NCBI RefSeq assembly: GCF_028858725.1
Contig: NC_084769.1
Coordinates: 12,897,501 to 12,961,500, forward strand
Source of the DNA: Colius striatus
Lineage: Eukaryota; Chordata; Aves; Coliiformes; Coliidae
DNA length: 64,000 nt
Reading direction: 5' to 3'
Positions within the stretch are counted from its first letter, which is position 1; each line of letters opens with the position of its first letter. The position numbers were made by a program, and so were the translations under genes. Positions 54,501 through 63,318 of the stretch are shown in pieces. The notes below the pieces were generated by a model. The model was not told the origin of the DNA, made no database searches, and saw only the letters and a program-made list of their open reading frames with translations.

Positions 54501-55406
54501 TAGAATTGAAGGGGGGGGAAACCCCAAAACAACGGGCAAAAACCTTGCATAAATAAATTCCTTCTTAGTGCGTGCATATTATAGAAATGTAACTAGTGGA
54601 AGCAGATTCAGTCCTCCTTCAGCAAAAGAAAAGTAAGTGAACAAGTGATCCACATTCCCTGTGTGTGCAAAACAAGTGCAACCAAGGACTCACAGGTTCA
54701 GGATACTTCGATGAGAGGATGGAATCTTTTAGATGATGTGATTTTTAGGAAGGCATCTGTTTCTGTCACAACTCTTGTATCTCAAGTGTACAGAAGGCAT
54801 TCATTTCAAGGATAGAGAAAGTACAAAGCCACTTTGGAATGAAGACTGGAAGAGACCATGTGAAAGTAGCCATTTTGCATAAATTCATCTGTCACACTGC
54901 ACAATCCCATACATCCAACATGAGAAATGAACTATTTACATTTGCATACAAATTACATATTTTGAGGTTTTGTGGCACAGTTCCTTGTGTGATCTTGGGC
55001 CAGTTTCTGAACCTCACTAAATCTCTGCTTCCTTGTTTGCAAAGCAGATTAATATTAGCTATGCAAGATGGGGTGAGGCTTAATTAACTCAAGTTTGTAA
55101 AAGGCTTTCTGATCTTCAGATACTACATAGAAGAGGGACTAGAAAAATCCATTTAGGAATCAAAGAAACATGTAAGCCCACATCCACACAACAAACATTT
55201 GGCATACCAAATTCACAAAGAAAATCTGTACTAACGCTTCTTTGCAGTAGCAGCAAAAACTACAATGGCAGAAAGTATAAGATATTAATATTAAAAAAAG
55301 CAATTCACTTACTTCTTCCTGATTTCTAGGTCTGAAACTGGAACACATCTTAGGCCAGCTCCCAACACCATAAGGGATGATGTTAGTAACACAGTTACCC
55401 TCAAAC
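6447..55406 (-). CDS. SLC49A4: SLC49A4 (DIRC2) lysosomal MFS transporter, coding exons 2-9, 5' partial
   Basis: Seen: eight minus-strand exons joined by GT-AG introns give one uninterrupted frame of about 364 residues ending in TGA at 6449-6447. The product closely resembles human SLC49A4/DIRC2 as I remember it, including an identical C-terminal tail LYLDVVVSV. It also shows SLC49/FLVCR family motifs: [13 protein letters not shown] in exon 3 and YPVPEG in exon 8. About ten hydrophobic segments are visible, fitting segments 3-12 of a 12-segment major-facilitator protein. Known: the human protein sits in the lysosomal membrane and has been reported as a proton-driven pyridoxine exporter; the gene was first found at a renal-carcinoma translocation breakpoint. 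Intron phases in transcript order from intron 1 are 1, 2, 1, 2, 0, 2, 1, 1. Exon 1 (start codon, first segments, N-terminal dileucine sorting signal in human) is outside the window. Coordinates are the span; individual exons follow. Confidence 0.97.
6700..7050 (+). mobile_element. CR1 LINE 3' fragment, older lineage
   Basis: The plus strand translates to decayed CR1 ORF2 C-terminal sequence ([27 protein letters not shown]), then the conserved non-coding stretch with TGGGCTGCCCAGGGAAATGG and a degenerate tail ending AATGATTCTATGA. The wording differs from the commoner CR1 copies in this window: it has CTCTACAACTACTTGAAAG in place of the ACATTTATAAGTATCTAAAG version. It matches the elements at 49290-49828 and 62640-63318 and appears to be an older subfamily. 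It is antisense to SLC49A4 and about 130 bases from the exon 9 acceptor. Confidence 0.88.
7105..7128. repeat. TA microsatellite between two CR1 tails
   Basis: A short (TA)n run, ATAGGTATATATATATATAT, directly abutting the tail end of the minus-strand CR1 at 7129. It may derive from tail slippage at insertion. Confidence 0.7.
7129..7767 (-). mobile_element. CR1 LINE 3' fragment, octamer-tail lineage
   Basis: On the minus strand this gives the C-terminal part of CR1 ORF2: [60 protein letters not shown], and the ending [13 protein letters not shown], then a short 3' UTR and a CCATTCTATGATTAT tail. The frame breaks near 7450-7517. The 5' side decays at about 7767, after an internal deletion relative to other copies, in the stretch coding CALVAKKAN. 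It is in the same orientation as SLC49A4 and faces the older CR1 tail to tail. Confidence 0.93.
10716..10898 (-). CDS. SLC49A4: SLC49A4 exon 8 (membrane segments 10-11, family motif)
   Basis: The acceptor is TTCTGTTACAG and the donor is GTAAGA. The exon is 183 bases, phase 1 on both sides. It reads [20 protein letters not shown], then [18 protein letters not shown], then [22 protein letters not shown]. Two long hydrophobic stretches flank the YPVPEG sequence. As I recall, the haem and choline transporters FLVCR1/2 of the same family have YPVSEG at this place, so this is a family signature. The NSS sequon falls within or beside a predicted membrane segment and is unlikely to be glycosylated. 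Because the length divides by three and the phases match, skipping would keep the frame but remove two membrane segments. Confidence 0.97.
14675..14863 (+). mobile_element. Short CR1 LINE 3' terminal fragment
   Basis: The plus strand shows the end of CR1 ORF2 ([32 protein letters not shown], stop), then a shortened 3' UTR and a tail CATTCTGTGATTCTGTGAT. The tail octamer is the ATTCTGTG variant. Only about 190 bases survive, consistent with strong 5' truncation. It is antisense to SLC49A4. Confidence 0.9.
18430..19218 (+). mobile_element. Probable avian endogenous-retrovirus LTR-type fragment, degraded
   Basis: A GC- and purine-rich block stands out from AT-rich intron. It contains GGGAGGAGGAGGTAAAGACA, GGGGAGAGGTGGGGGGAAGG, TCTGTTTTGCCTGGGACC and, at the right end, GCTGGGCTTAAACCACAACA. 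From memory this order resembles LTRs of ERVL-type elements in birds. The right edge near 19218 is set by the ACAACA end; the left edge is a guess. No intact retroviral gene is visible and small open frames across it look like chance. It could instead be another unclassified repeat. Confidence 0.5.
22160..22287 (-). CDS. SLC49A4: SLC49A4 exon 7 (membrane segment 9)
   Basis: The acceptor is TTTATTTTAG and the donor is GTATCA. The exon is 128 bases: its first base completes an Arg codon from exon 6 and its last G starts the Ala codon finished by exon 8. It reads [20 protein letters not shown] and then [22 protein letters not shown]. The run of leucines is the core of a membrane segment. The preceding R-F-A-D-F-I-R-G is a short polar loop with basic residues, a typical cytosolic loop between segments of the C-terminal bundle. 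The match to the human protein over this exon is near complete as I recall it. Confidence 0.96.
25195..26035 (+). mobile_element. CR1 LINE 3' fragment, about 840 bases
   Basis: Translates as [60 protein letters not shown] and [14 protein letters not shown], and in a shifted frame as [15 protein letters not shown]. It covers the C-terminal part of the reverse transcriptase and downstream ORF2 region. A frameshift near 25620-25680 and a TAG within the last coding stretch (about 25853) make it non-functional. The 3' UTR GATCTAGGTGACCCTGC is followed by three ATTCTATG-like units (CCATTCTATGATTCTATGA). It is antisense to SLC49A4. Confidence 0.96.
27394..28223 (-). mobile_element. CR1 LINE 3' fragment, about 830 bases
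   Basis: The minus strand translates from [20 protein letters not shown] and [20 protein letters not shown] through [20 protein letters not shown] to [14 protein letters not shown] frameshift lies around 27810-27870 and another near 27660-27720, so the ORF is broken. The tail at 27394 is a single degraded octamer (CCATTCTGTGAT). It shares most of its length with the plus-strand copy at 25195-26035. It is in the same orientation as SLC49A4. Confidence 0.96.
28225..28255. repeat. TA-rich microsatellite at CR1 5' junction
   Basis: An imperfect (TA)n tract abuts the truncated 5' end of the minus-strand CR1 at 28223. It may mark the pre-insertion site, or may have grown after insertion. Confidence 0.6.
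28808..28875 (-). CDS. SLC49A4: SLC49A4 exon 6 (membrane segment 8), 68 bases
   Basis: The acceptor is TTCGTCCTGTCAG and the donor is GTAGGAA. This is the smallest coding exon in the window. It starts in phase 0 and reads [20 protein letters not shown] then MA, and ends with AG of a split Arg codon. The glycine-rich hydrophobic run is a membrane segment of the C-terminal half. The exon lies only 602 bases from exon 5, the shortest intron in the set. It was found by joining flanking exons and reading the sense strand, since it is too short to stand out as an open frame. Confidence 0.96.
28876..29477 (-). other. SLC49A4: SLC49A4 intron 5, 602 bases
   Basis: The shortest intron here, GTAAGT to GTCAG, phase 0. 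No repeat or other feature was recognised. All other introns in the window exceed 4 kb. Confidence 0.93.
29478..29586 (-). CDS. SLC49A4: SLC49A4 exon 5 (membrane segment 7)
   Basis: The acceptor is TTTGTCCTCACAG and the donor is a consensus GTAAGT directly after a complete CAA codon (phase 0). The exon is 109 bases; its first C completes the Ser codon begun as AG in exon 4. It reads [20 protein letters not shown] and then [16 protein letters not shown]. This opens the C-terminal six-segment bundle after the central cytosolic loop. The start of that bundle is very similar to the human protein as I recall it. Confidence 0.96.
29587..34543 (-). other. SLC49A4: SLC49A4 intron 4
   Basis: About 5.0 kb, GTAGGT to CTCACAG. 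It contains a near-perfect palindrome at 30022-30045 and no CR1 copy that I can recognise. A 150-residue minus-strand open frame at 30181-30633 resembles nothing known and is judged chance. Confidence 0.9.
30022..30045. repeat. 11-bp inverted repeat with 2-base spacer
   Basis: TTTTGACAGTT and AACTGTCAAAA are exact reverse complements separated by TG. It is a compact palindrome in otherwise plain intron. Confidence 0.8.
34544..34673 (-). CDS. SLC49A4: SLC49A4 exon 4 (membrane segment 6 and central loop)
   Basis: The acceptor is CTCTTGTTTAG and the donor is GTAGGT. The exon is 130 bases: the first two (AA) complete a Glu codon and the last two (AG) begin a Ser codon. The correct frame reads [20 protein letters not shown], then [20 protein letters not shown] and LL. 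The first part is membrane segment 6. The proline-rich then basic stretch is the long cytosolic loop between the two halves of the transporter. The exon is GC-rich compared with its introns. Other open frames over the same DNA are shadows and do not match the family. Confidence 0.96.
34674..40737 (-). other. SLC49A4: SLC49A4 intron 3
   Basis: About 6.1 kb, GTGTGC to GTTTAG. One CR1 fragment at about 36164-36725. A T-run lies at about 37107-37121 and an A-run at about 40389-40405. No recognised gene elsewhere. Confidence 0.9.
36164..36725 (-). mobile_element. CR1 LINE 3' fragment with uninterrupted ORF2 end
   Basis: The minus strand keeps one open frame from the 5' truncation to the natural ORF2 stop: [77 protein letters not shown] and [13 protein letters not shown]. 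It is followed by the conserved 3' UTR and a one-unit tail (CCATTGTATGATT). The intact frame over about 480 bases suggests a younger insertion than its neighbours. It is in the same orientation as SLC49A4. Confidence 0.96.
40738..41006 (-). CDS. SLC49A4: SLC49A4 exon 3 (family motif, glycosylated lysosomal loop)
   Basis: The acceptor is TCTCTGTTGCAG and the donor is GTGTGC. This is the largest coding exon here, 269 bases. It reads [20 protein letters not shown], then [59 protein letters not shown] and [13 protein letters not shown] is an SLC49 motif at the end of a membrane segment. The NGTS sequon (40819-40808) lies in the loop between segments 5 and 6. In the human protein this loop is N-glycosylated and cut by cathepsin L, from published work as I recall it. 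The exon is noticeably CpG-rich. Confidence 0.97.
40808..40819 (-). other. SLC49A4: NGTS N-glycosylation sequon in exon 3
   Basis: AAC GGA ACG TCT on the minus strand encodes N-G-T-S in the loop between membrane segments 5 and 6, after GPLVVPSP. The human protein is glycosylated in this loop, as I recall. Conservation here supports the same lumenal placement. Confidence 0.85.
42658..43348 (-). mobile_element. CR1 LINE 3' fragment, frame broken
   Basis: The minus strand includes the final ORF2 part [20 protein letters not shown] and [13 protein letters not shown] at about 42734-42840. Further 5', peptides such as [12 protein letters not shown] can be read in shifted frames. The segment before the stretch coding the end of RPHLESC is rearranged, with a small deletion near 43185. 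The tail is CCATTCTGTG at 42660-42670. It is in the same orientation as SLC49A4. Confidence 0.93.
45353..45412. repeat. Mirror TG/TA and TA/CA microsatellite forming an inverted repeat
   Basis: A TG run then TATATATATATA, a short unique centre (AAAACCCCACAGATATG), then TATATATATATA and a CA run. GTGTGTATATATATAT is complementary to the second half, so the block can fold into a long hairpin or cruciform. Confidence 0.75.
47820..48309 (+). mobile_element. CR1 LINE 3' fragment with uninterrupted ORF2 end
   Basis: The plus strand keeps one frame to the natural stop: [55 protein letters not shown] and [13 protein letters not shown]. It then has the 3' UTR (GATCTAGGTGGACCTGCTTC) and the tail CCATTCTACGATTCTATGAT. 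The 5' truncation is near 47820. Few breaks suggest a fairly young copy. It is antisense to SLC49A4. Confidence 0.95.
49290..49828 (+). mobile_element. CR1 LINE 3' fragment, older lineage
   Basis: The plus strand gives [38 protein letters not shown] and [12 protein letters not shown], then decays. Later DNA has GATTGGACATTATGAAGAAC, GGTCTGCCCAGGGAGGTGGT and the tail CTAATGATTCTAT. The [10 protein letters not shown] wording and single-copy tail group it with the copies at 6700-7050 and 62640-63318. It is antisense to SLC49A4. Confidence 0.9.
55313..55406 (-). CDS. SLC49A4: SLC49A4 exon 2 (membrane segment 3 or 4)
   Basis: The acceptor is TTTTTTCATCTTAG and the donor is GTAAGT. The exon is 94 bases. 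Its first two bases complete a Gly codon from exon 1, and its last AA joins the first G of exon 3 as Lys. The right frame reads [20 protein letters not shown] and then [10 protein letters not shown]. This frame is not the longest open frame over this DNA and is easy to miss. It matches the human G-L-R-I-T-V-L-L-T-S segment as I recall it. The hydrophobic stretch is a membrane segment followed by a short charged loop leading into the LIHGG start of exon 3. Confidence 0.94.
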
Positions 55407-58400
55407 CTAAGATGAAAAAACAACAGTATTTTACTAGTTGAGTCAGTAATGTTGCAAAAAACAATAATGCCTAAATATTTTTAGTTACATGCAGTCTCAC
55501 AGCAGTAATGCATATCTCTTTCAAACTAGAAACACTTTGGTGTTGATATATATTGGATACTTTATGAAATCCCGTGTTATTTTCTATACTTACACTGCAG
55601 AATTACAAAGCTTTAGTCTTGACACACTATCACATAGGACTGTACTCAAAATCATACAGACATTCTTGGAAGTGAGAAGTGATAATAAAAGTATCATCAA
55701 AACGTGCAATATTCCCTTTAGAATGAGAAGCATCAGGGAATATACTCCAGTGTGTGATGTGAAATCTAGGTAGATCCAAAGAAAACTCTGGACTTGTACA
55801 TTCTTTTCCATCCACTTAATGAGCACAGACACAGCACTGTTATTGTTTTCTTTTGTAATGCAGATACACATTTCATCCTGAAGAAATAACCATTTATACC
55901 AGGAAAAAAAGTGCAAGAATTTTTTTTGCAGTCCTTGCAATTAGGCCAAGTTTTTGCTGTGCTCAGCTCAAATTGTCACAGATTGTAAATATAGTACATT
56001 ATAAAAAAGAGCTATAATTGACTGATTCCTTGAATATGTTTTTTCCTCATACTGTGATTCTCAACTAAGAAGCACTTAGATTAGAAACAACTTTATCTTT
56101 GTGCTGCAATTCCTTTTGCCAGCAGTTTATTTGCTGCCACTAAGGTGTTTCCATCAGCAGTACACAGAAAGAGAACTGTGACAGCCAAGGGGCTTAACCT
56201 CCAGAATCATGTAAAACACCAAAATCATAAATATGCACAATTAAAAACTGCTGATGCAGTCTGTATTTGAGAAGTTGTAAAGCTTGAAACAATTTCACAG
56301 AAAGAAACAAGAAATAGCAGGGCTTCCATGTTCTTAGAACACAATAAAATCGAACTGTGATACAGACCATCTCCAACATTCAGGTGAAAGGAATAACTAC
56401 CCAAAACACAGACTGAAAAAGAATGAATACCTGTGATAACTCACCTAGCCAACAAACAATTTTGATTCTTTCTAAAAGGTCCAGTTATCAGTGAAGCACT
56501 CCCTCTGTGTTAATGCCTCTGATCAGCACAATTTAACCAGTACTCACATTAAACATCTTGTCTCTGTGTGATTTTTATGGGGGGTTTTAGAGCATGTATT
56601 TTACCAAAACATAATCTTAGAGCACAAGACATCACTTTGCTCTTATTGCAACAGTTCTTAGTGAATCTCACACACAGGTTTGCGACCCTTTGTACCAGAC
56701 ACTGTACAAACCACACCAATGACAGGTCCTCTCTCAACCAACCTAGCCCAAGATGACCAAACCAAAAAGTTATTGCTACAGGTTCTCAGAAATGGAACAT
56801 GACTTCCTTTGGTATGGCTCAGCCATCAAGGAATGCAACCCACAGTCCTGTGACTCTGAAGGACACCTCACATCCCTGATGCCCCAGAGAAGCATCAGCA
56901 GCTGAGAGTATGTGTTTCTTTGCAGGATTTCCAATGCCCGCCCAGACTTACATGCTCAACTTCATGCTCAATCAGGACATGTTGCTGTTAAACTGGTTTT
57001 TCAAGTGTGCATGTTCAGAGGGCTATACCTAAATGTCCAGATAGCACAGCTGTTCATAATCCTGTTGCTCTTTATGTTTGCTGGGCTACCATGTGAGCCT
57101 TCATGCCATGCTCAGCTGTATATTACTGTACAAATAACCACCCCCATAACATATGCAGTATCAGGATTGCGTATGTGATCACTTTAGCCTTTTCTCCTGG
57201 GAAATAAATCTCTGTTAGCATTGGTTTTGTGCATAAAGAGAAGTTGTATGCCACGAGAATAAGAATTTTATTGATGGAAAAACCAAGACACAAATCTTTT
57301 AACTAATACCTGAGTCTTTCCATTTGGAAATACTGACGTAACATTTCAAGACAGTTCTAGTAATGTAAATATCACCTTCTTATTTTCCATGTAAGCTGGG
57401 ATCTTTTTGGATTGCATTTCACAAATCATGGCATGTTCTGCCTTTCAGGAGACACAAGGACAGAGATAGCCTGGAAGGTTCTGCTCACTGGGCACCACAG
57501 GAGGCACAGGCCACGTGCAAGCCCAGGGCAAAGCAGTAAATGAGTATCACACAGAAATTTAAGGTTAAATCACCACAGAACATGAGGAGTGTTTCCAAAT
57601 AAAAAATTCTACTTGTTTTTTACTTTTAAAAAATCCCCCTCAAAAAAAAAAAAACAAACAAGAAAAGGTTTTAATTTAAATCTATAGAAAAGTTTCCTAA
57701 GAAAAACATGCAATTTGGTGAAAAGCAAGTTGGATGCTACAGTTTTCCCTCAGACTTATCTTCAATGTCAACCTTACACAACAGGCACTTTTAAAATAAA
57801 ATTATCAGTTAAAGCCTCACAATCATGTATGTTTGATGTCACCAAACTTTCTTTGAAATCTTCATCTTGAATACTGCAATGTACCACTTTGAGAAGTTTT
57901 GCTTGCCAAAATTATTCTTCAACCTTTTTTCCCCCCCTACCTTAACATGTAAATGCAATCTTAAAAATCCCTCTGGTTGAAGCTCCATGTTAAGAATGAT
58001 GACACCAAAGTGAACAAGTAAAAGTCTGTCAGACAAGCAGCATATTACGTATTTTCTTTGCTAATTACATGTTGCATTTCTACACTCTTAAGTATCTTCC
58101 AGTTTTATTTTGCTTTACATTTTACCCCTCTGCATCCATCCTCCTTTTCATCTTTGTTAGAAATTAGTATTTAATCCTATTTTTATAGTTATTTCAGTAT
58201 TTTTGTTTTGAACATTGCAGTGGTCTTTAATCTGAATTGGACATCTTGCATTGTTCTAGAAAGTGCACCCCAGAGTGTTTCAGATAGCAGCATGCATCAT
58301 GGGGACAATAAACCAAAGTAACCAACTAAGCCTGAAAAAAAAGTCCATGAACCCTCCAAGAAATTATTTCTCTATTTTAAAACATTCCAGTAATTCTCAC

Positions 58401-61400
58401 AACCAAGATTGTGAGTAGATGTAAATTAACTTCAGGAAGTTTATCCTGTAAATGCAAGCAGTAATTGATTGGGGGGTGCATAACTTCTTAAAATCCATCA
58501 TCTAGCCTCTTCTCTCAGAGGTTTCCATGAGAGGTTTCTGACACATGGCTGGAAAGAGAAGAAACTCCTTTAAAGGGATTTGCTGCCAATGGAGGAAGTT
58601 TTCTGTTCTTCAGAGCCTCTCTCATTAGCTGCTCATTCCCACCTTGATCCTGCAAGGAGGTTTCTGGGCCCCACAAGACGCACTGACTGCTGAGCAAAAT
58701 GTGGCCACTTTCAGAATAGCCAAATGTCATTGACAGTAACAGAACAGTCCAAGCTAGCAGCAGAAATTGAGTCAGTAATGAAAAGACATTCATTATGAGT
58801 GAAACTGTCAATATTGTTCAACAGGCCAGCCCTCCTGTGGCTAATAACATGGCCTGCTTTACAGCTTCAGCAGCCCACGCTGCATTTGCTGGTCTTCATT
58901 TCTTGTTAAAACAACTACCCCCAAACTCCTGCCATTACTAGAGATTTAACACAAACTCTCAACCCACAATCCTCTTAAATCTCCTGCAAAACACATACTT
59001 TCAATCCTGCCAAGACCACATTGTACTAGTAAACCTTAATGATTACCTATGCCAGCAAGGATATGCTGAGTGGAAGCCCCTGGAACATTTCTAGCTGGCC
59101 CACAAATTTCCTTTCCTCTCTGCTGGGAAAGCAGCAGCTACAGCAACACACACAGTGTGATAAACCTGGAGCCCCCCACCACCTGCTGCCCAACACAGAA
59201 AACAAGCAAAACCCAACCACACTGCAATGTGGTCTCACACAGGAGTGCGAGGCAGCGGCTGCTGCTGGTACTAAGCTGCTTTTCAGCCCCCTCACCACAA
59301 CATCAAACAACAGCATCCAATGTGTGGGTGTTGCATCCCCCACAACTCTTCCAGGATGCCTTACTTTCAAGATGCTTTTTAAAGTACATAAAAAGAAAAT
59401 TCATTTCCTTCCTCCCCAGCATTGCATTACTGACTTGTAACCAAGTGATTTATAATAAGAAACTTAGTAAAAGATGTACTGCTACAATTAATTCCTCATT
59501 CCAACTTATTTATACACTATCAGGTTCTCACTAAGAAAAAGAACATGATTAAACAACTGTGTAATGCTTTTGTAAGCTTTTGAGAAGTATGATCATTCCT
59601 CCTCTCACCTGGCAGTCACCTGTTAATGATAAAAGATCATAAAACATGTGACCAAGACTGTATAAACCAAATCCTTACTCATACCAAACACACACGCAAG
59701 ACAAAACTTTCTTCATGTCAAGCAGTGGAAGTTTATACCTGGCTGAGGTCAGCATACAGCAGCATCCTGGCTCATGCTACAGGCCCACAGAGAGCAAAAC
59801 ACTTCTAGTTCTGAGCATCACCCAAGTGAAAGATATTGCTTGGGTTTGGTTCTTCCTCTATTCCTAATGAAACATCCACTTAGGGAGAAATTCCAATTGG
59901 ATGCACAGAACAGACAATTTTTACCTTTGTTCTAAGATTAACTGAAGTTTGAACAGAGGACAGGCTGCTGGATTCAGTCCTTTGCCTGGCATGGCAGCAG
60001 CAGATTCCCTGGTACAGCTCACACAAGCCTCTCTCCGACACACGAACATTTGAGGGGTTTCCTTCCTTCAGCTGCAGATACTAAAATCAGTCCTCACAAA
60101 CAATACAAAAAGGCTTTAATTAGAAATGAGTGTCATCAGCATGCTGCACATCTTCAGAGTGTTTAAAGACCAGGCTGGAAGCAAGAATGGGGCCTTCTGA
60201 CACAGAATTGAGAGCATTTGCTTGACTAGTAGTATTTTGAATAAATTGTATCTAGCTAATAACAACAACAAAAAAATCCTGTCTTGATGCACATACACCA
60301 GGAAATGAAAAACGTCCCAATTTCAACAGTCATTCCAACAGTTCACAGTTAAATTGTCCTTTTCCTTCCAATTTAAGAGCAAACTCAGTTTTCAAATAAA
60401 TTCTTGCTTTGTCTTCTTAACAAAACAAAGCACAGGCTCTCGCATTTTTCCTTCCATGAAATTAACTTACAAAAAGGGACCTTTACCTTTGGTTTCAGTA
60501 TGCAAAGCACTGAGCTCCAGTTCTCTCACAATTTTTCTTTGGTCTTGGAATTGGTTTCGTGTCTTAATACTCTCCTGATTGTTCAAGTATCGTCTTTTAA
60601 ATGGATTTCTTTGCTGGATGCCAATTCTCCATTTTGTAGGATGAGTCTGTCTCTTTTTCTCCTTAATGTGCCTTTACATTTCCCCATAATAAAACAAAAG
60701 CTTGATTAAACAGCTCACTTTGTTGGAGAAACCTGAAAGCTCTGCACTAAACTTCCTCCTTCAAAATTATCTACCACTTCAGAAATCTTTGTATTTTAAA
60801 TGTAATTCTAGCAAAATTATACTAATAGCTGTATCATTTACTCTCATGAGATCAGTTCTCTTTGTCATGATTAAAACACCAAAAAGGAAATTGCTACTTT
60901 TCTACTGAATGCAGTGAATAACGCTTCTGTTGTGCCTGCACTTTGCCAAATTGACTACTGTCATCAAGGAGGACAAGCAGCAACCCTTTCTTCAGAAGAG
61001 GCATCCTTGCATCAAGCAATACAATTCTCAAATCACCCCTTTCACTGATCTGAAAAGACTTCATAACAGAGATGTGGTCCAAATCTTTCTGCTAACACAC
61101 AGAATAAACTTGAAAAATCAGAATACATTCCTGCCTTGCATTCCACAACAGCACTTGATTGCAGAGGAGCCCAAATTGTGTTTGAAAACTCAACGAAAAA
61201 TAAATACATTCAAGAATAGCACCAAACTACACTTGGAAGCAAGAAAAAATTGGAGTCAAACACAAGGACTGCATGCAAGAGAGAACAACTATCAGCTTAC
61301 ATAGAACTAATAAAGAAATTGCTCCTAGCTTGATGGCCAAGATATCATGGGGTGCAAGTAAGCACAACCTGGATTTCCCTTTTTCTCTGTGATTCTGTGA

Positions 61401-61402
61401 TA

Positions 61403-61418
61403 CATGATGATGATGATG
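61403..61418. repeat. ATG triplet microsatellite after a CR1-like tail scrap
   Basis: About five ATG units directly follow CTGTGATTCTGTGATAC, which resembles a degraded CR1 tail. The upstream DNA does not clearly translate as CR1, so only the triplet repeat is firm. Confidence 0.6.
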
Positions 61419-61699
61419 CTTCTGTTATTGCCCCATCTTTTGTAAGCTGAGGTCTTAAAACAATTGAAGACAATTTTTCAATCCATTCCCTGGCTCTATG
61501 TGGCACTACAAAAAGAGCATCCAAATTTTAACTTAAAAGGTTTAGATTGAGTTGTTTGGGGTTTTTTTCTAATTGAAAATAAAGCAAAATCATTTTAAAC
61601 GTTCTGCAAGACGGATGATAGCATCTTTCTGGTATCAAACAGCAGGAACCAATCTCTATTATATAGAACCTGTCTGAAATGAAGCAACTTCCTTACGAC

Positions 61700-62109
61700 T
61701 GGATTATCTTCTTTATGAGGAAAAGATGCAGGAACTTTGACTGTTTAGTCTAGAGAAGGGGAGATTGCAGTGGGGATCTCATTAATATTTATAAGGATAT
61801 AAATGGTGGGTGTCAGGAGGTTGGGGCAGTACTTTTTTCTGTTGCATCTACTGACAGGACAAGGGGTAATGGGATGAATCTGGAACACAAAAAAATCCAT
61901 TTAAACATAAGGAAAAACTGTTTAATTGTTCAGGTGTGGGAGCCCTGGCACAGGCTGCCCAGGGAGGGTGTGGAGGCTCCTTCTCTGGAGGTCTTCAAAA
62001 CCCACCTGGACATGTTCCTGTGCAACCTGATCTAGGTGACCCTGCTTTGGCGGGGGGAGTTTGACTGGATGATCTCTAAAAGTCTCTTCCAACTCCTATG
62101 ATCCTATGA
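61700..62109 (+). mobile_element. CR1 LINE 3' fragment, degraded
   Basis: The plus strand has CTTTATGAGGAAAAGATGC, TGTTTAGTCTAGAGAAGGGG, ATTAATATTTATAAGGATAT and CCTGGCACAGGCTGCCCAGG. This is followed by GATCTAGGTGACCCTGCTTT and the tail CTCCTATGATCCTATGA. It belongs to the common octamer-tail lineage but has several indels and no long frame. It is antisense to SLC49A4. Confidence 0.93.
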
Positions 62110-62639
62110 AATTAACTAGACCCAGAACTACATCTCAACCCCCAGTCTTGTCTAGGATACAAAAAGCAGACCTCTTCCTATACAGTTCCTACAACACATC
62201 CCAGTTCCACCTTCCAGGGGAGAACTGCATGACAAGGGCAGATTTCGCTAGTTACTGTGTTACAATTCCTTCTAACATAAATTGTAAGCAAGTTGAGATC
62301 CCCAGACAAAATATGTACTGGAAACCTCTTGAAACATGGATGTAGGAGGTAATGATTTTCAGAACAGCAATTTCTCTTTTTAACATCTTACAGCTGGTGG
62401 GACAGAATCTGTCAGCAATAGCTGCCCAGCTAACACTCAGGCTATCACGAGGAGTTTGAAGCTTCTTAATTTAAGGAAACAAACTTTGTATGTATAAACA
62501 CAGCAACTTCAAGGAACATAGTTCCTGTGGTTTGATAGAGACTTTCTAATCAGGGTCAGAAATTCAGAAGAGCCAGTATCCCAGAAATGTCACCACCAGT
62601 AACATGGGAGATCCCGCAGAGAAGAGCTAGAACTGATCA

Positions 62640-63318
62640 AAAAAAGACCTGGTGGTATTAGTCAATAATTGGCTGAATATGAGCTGTCAGTGTGCCCAAG
62701 TGGCCAAGGAGGCCAATAGCATCCTGAATTGTATCAGACTTAGAGTGGCCAGCAGGATCAGAGAAGTGATCATCACCCTGTACTTGGTGCTGGTGAGGCT
62801 GCACCTCGACTGCTGTCTCCAGGTCTGGGCTCCTCACTACAAGAAGGACACTGAGGTGCTGGAGTGTGTCCAGAGACAGGCAACGAAGCTGGTGAAGGGT
62901 CTGGAGAACAAATCTGATGAGAAGCATCTGAGCGAACTGGGGATGTTTATTCTGGAGAAGAGGAGGCTGAGGACAGATGTGATCACTCTCTACAACTATC
63001 TGAAAGGAGACTAGTGAGGTGGGGGTTGGTCTCTTACCCAAAGTAATAAGTGATAGGACAAGAGAAAACAGTTTACAGTTGTGTGAAAGGAGGCAGAGAG
63101 ACTGGATATTAGGATAAATTTCTCCACTAAAAGGGCTGTCAAGCACTAGGACAGGCTGTTCATGGAAGTGGAGGAGTCACCATCGCTGCAGGTATTTAAG
63201 ACATGCAGATGTGGCGCTGAGGGACATGGTTTAATGGTGGATGTGGCAGTGCTGGGTGAACAACTGGGCTCAATGACCTTAGAGGTCTTTTCTAACCTAA
63301 ACAATTCTGTAATTCTAT
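62640..63318 (+). mobile_element. CR1 LINE 3' fragment, older lineage, longest of its kind here
   Basis: The plus strand keeps about 120 codons: [31 protein letters not shown] and [20 protein letters not shown]. The following 3' part has GACTGGATATTAGGATAAAT, CACCATCGCTGCAGGTATTT and the tail AATTCTGTAATTCTAT. The KLVKGLE and LYNYL wording marks the older subfamily also seen at 6700 and 49290. It is antisense to SLC49A4. Confidence 0.93.

Larger units (their letters stand above)
41007..55312 (-). other. SLC49A4: SLC49A4 intron 2
   Basis: About 14.3 kb, GTAAGT to GTTGCAG, the longest complete intron here. It contains CR1 fragments at 42658-43348 (minus), about 47820-48309 (plus) and 49290-49828 (plus), and an alternating TG/TA block at 45353-45412. 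Stretches 43350-47820 and 49830-55312 are AT-rich with no recognised gene. Confidence 0.9.

Noticed and set aside
55160..55423. 87-residue frame over exon 2 containing [13 protein letters not shown]
   Set aside because: It runs through the exon in the wrong frame. The frame joining exon 3 in phase gives the transporter segment.
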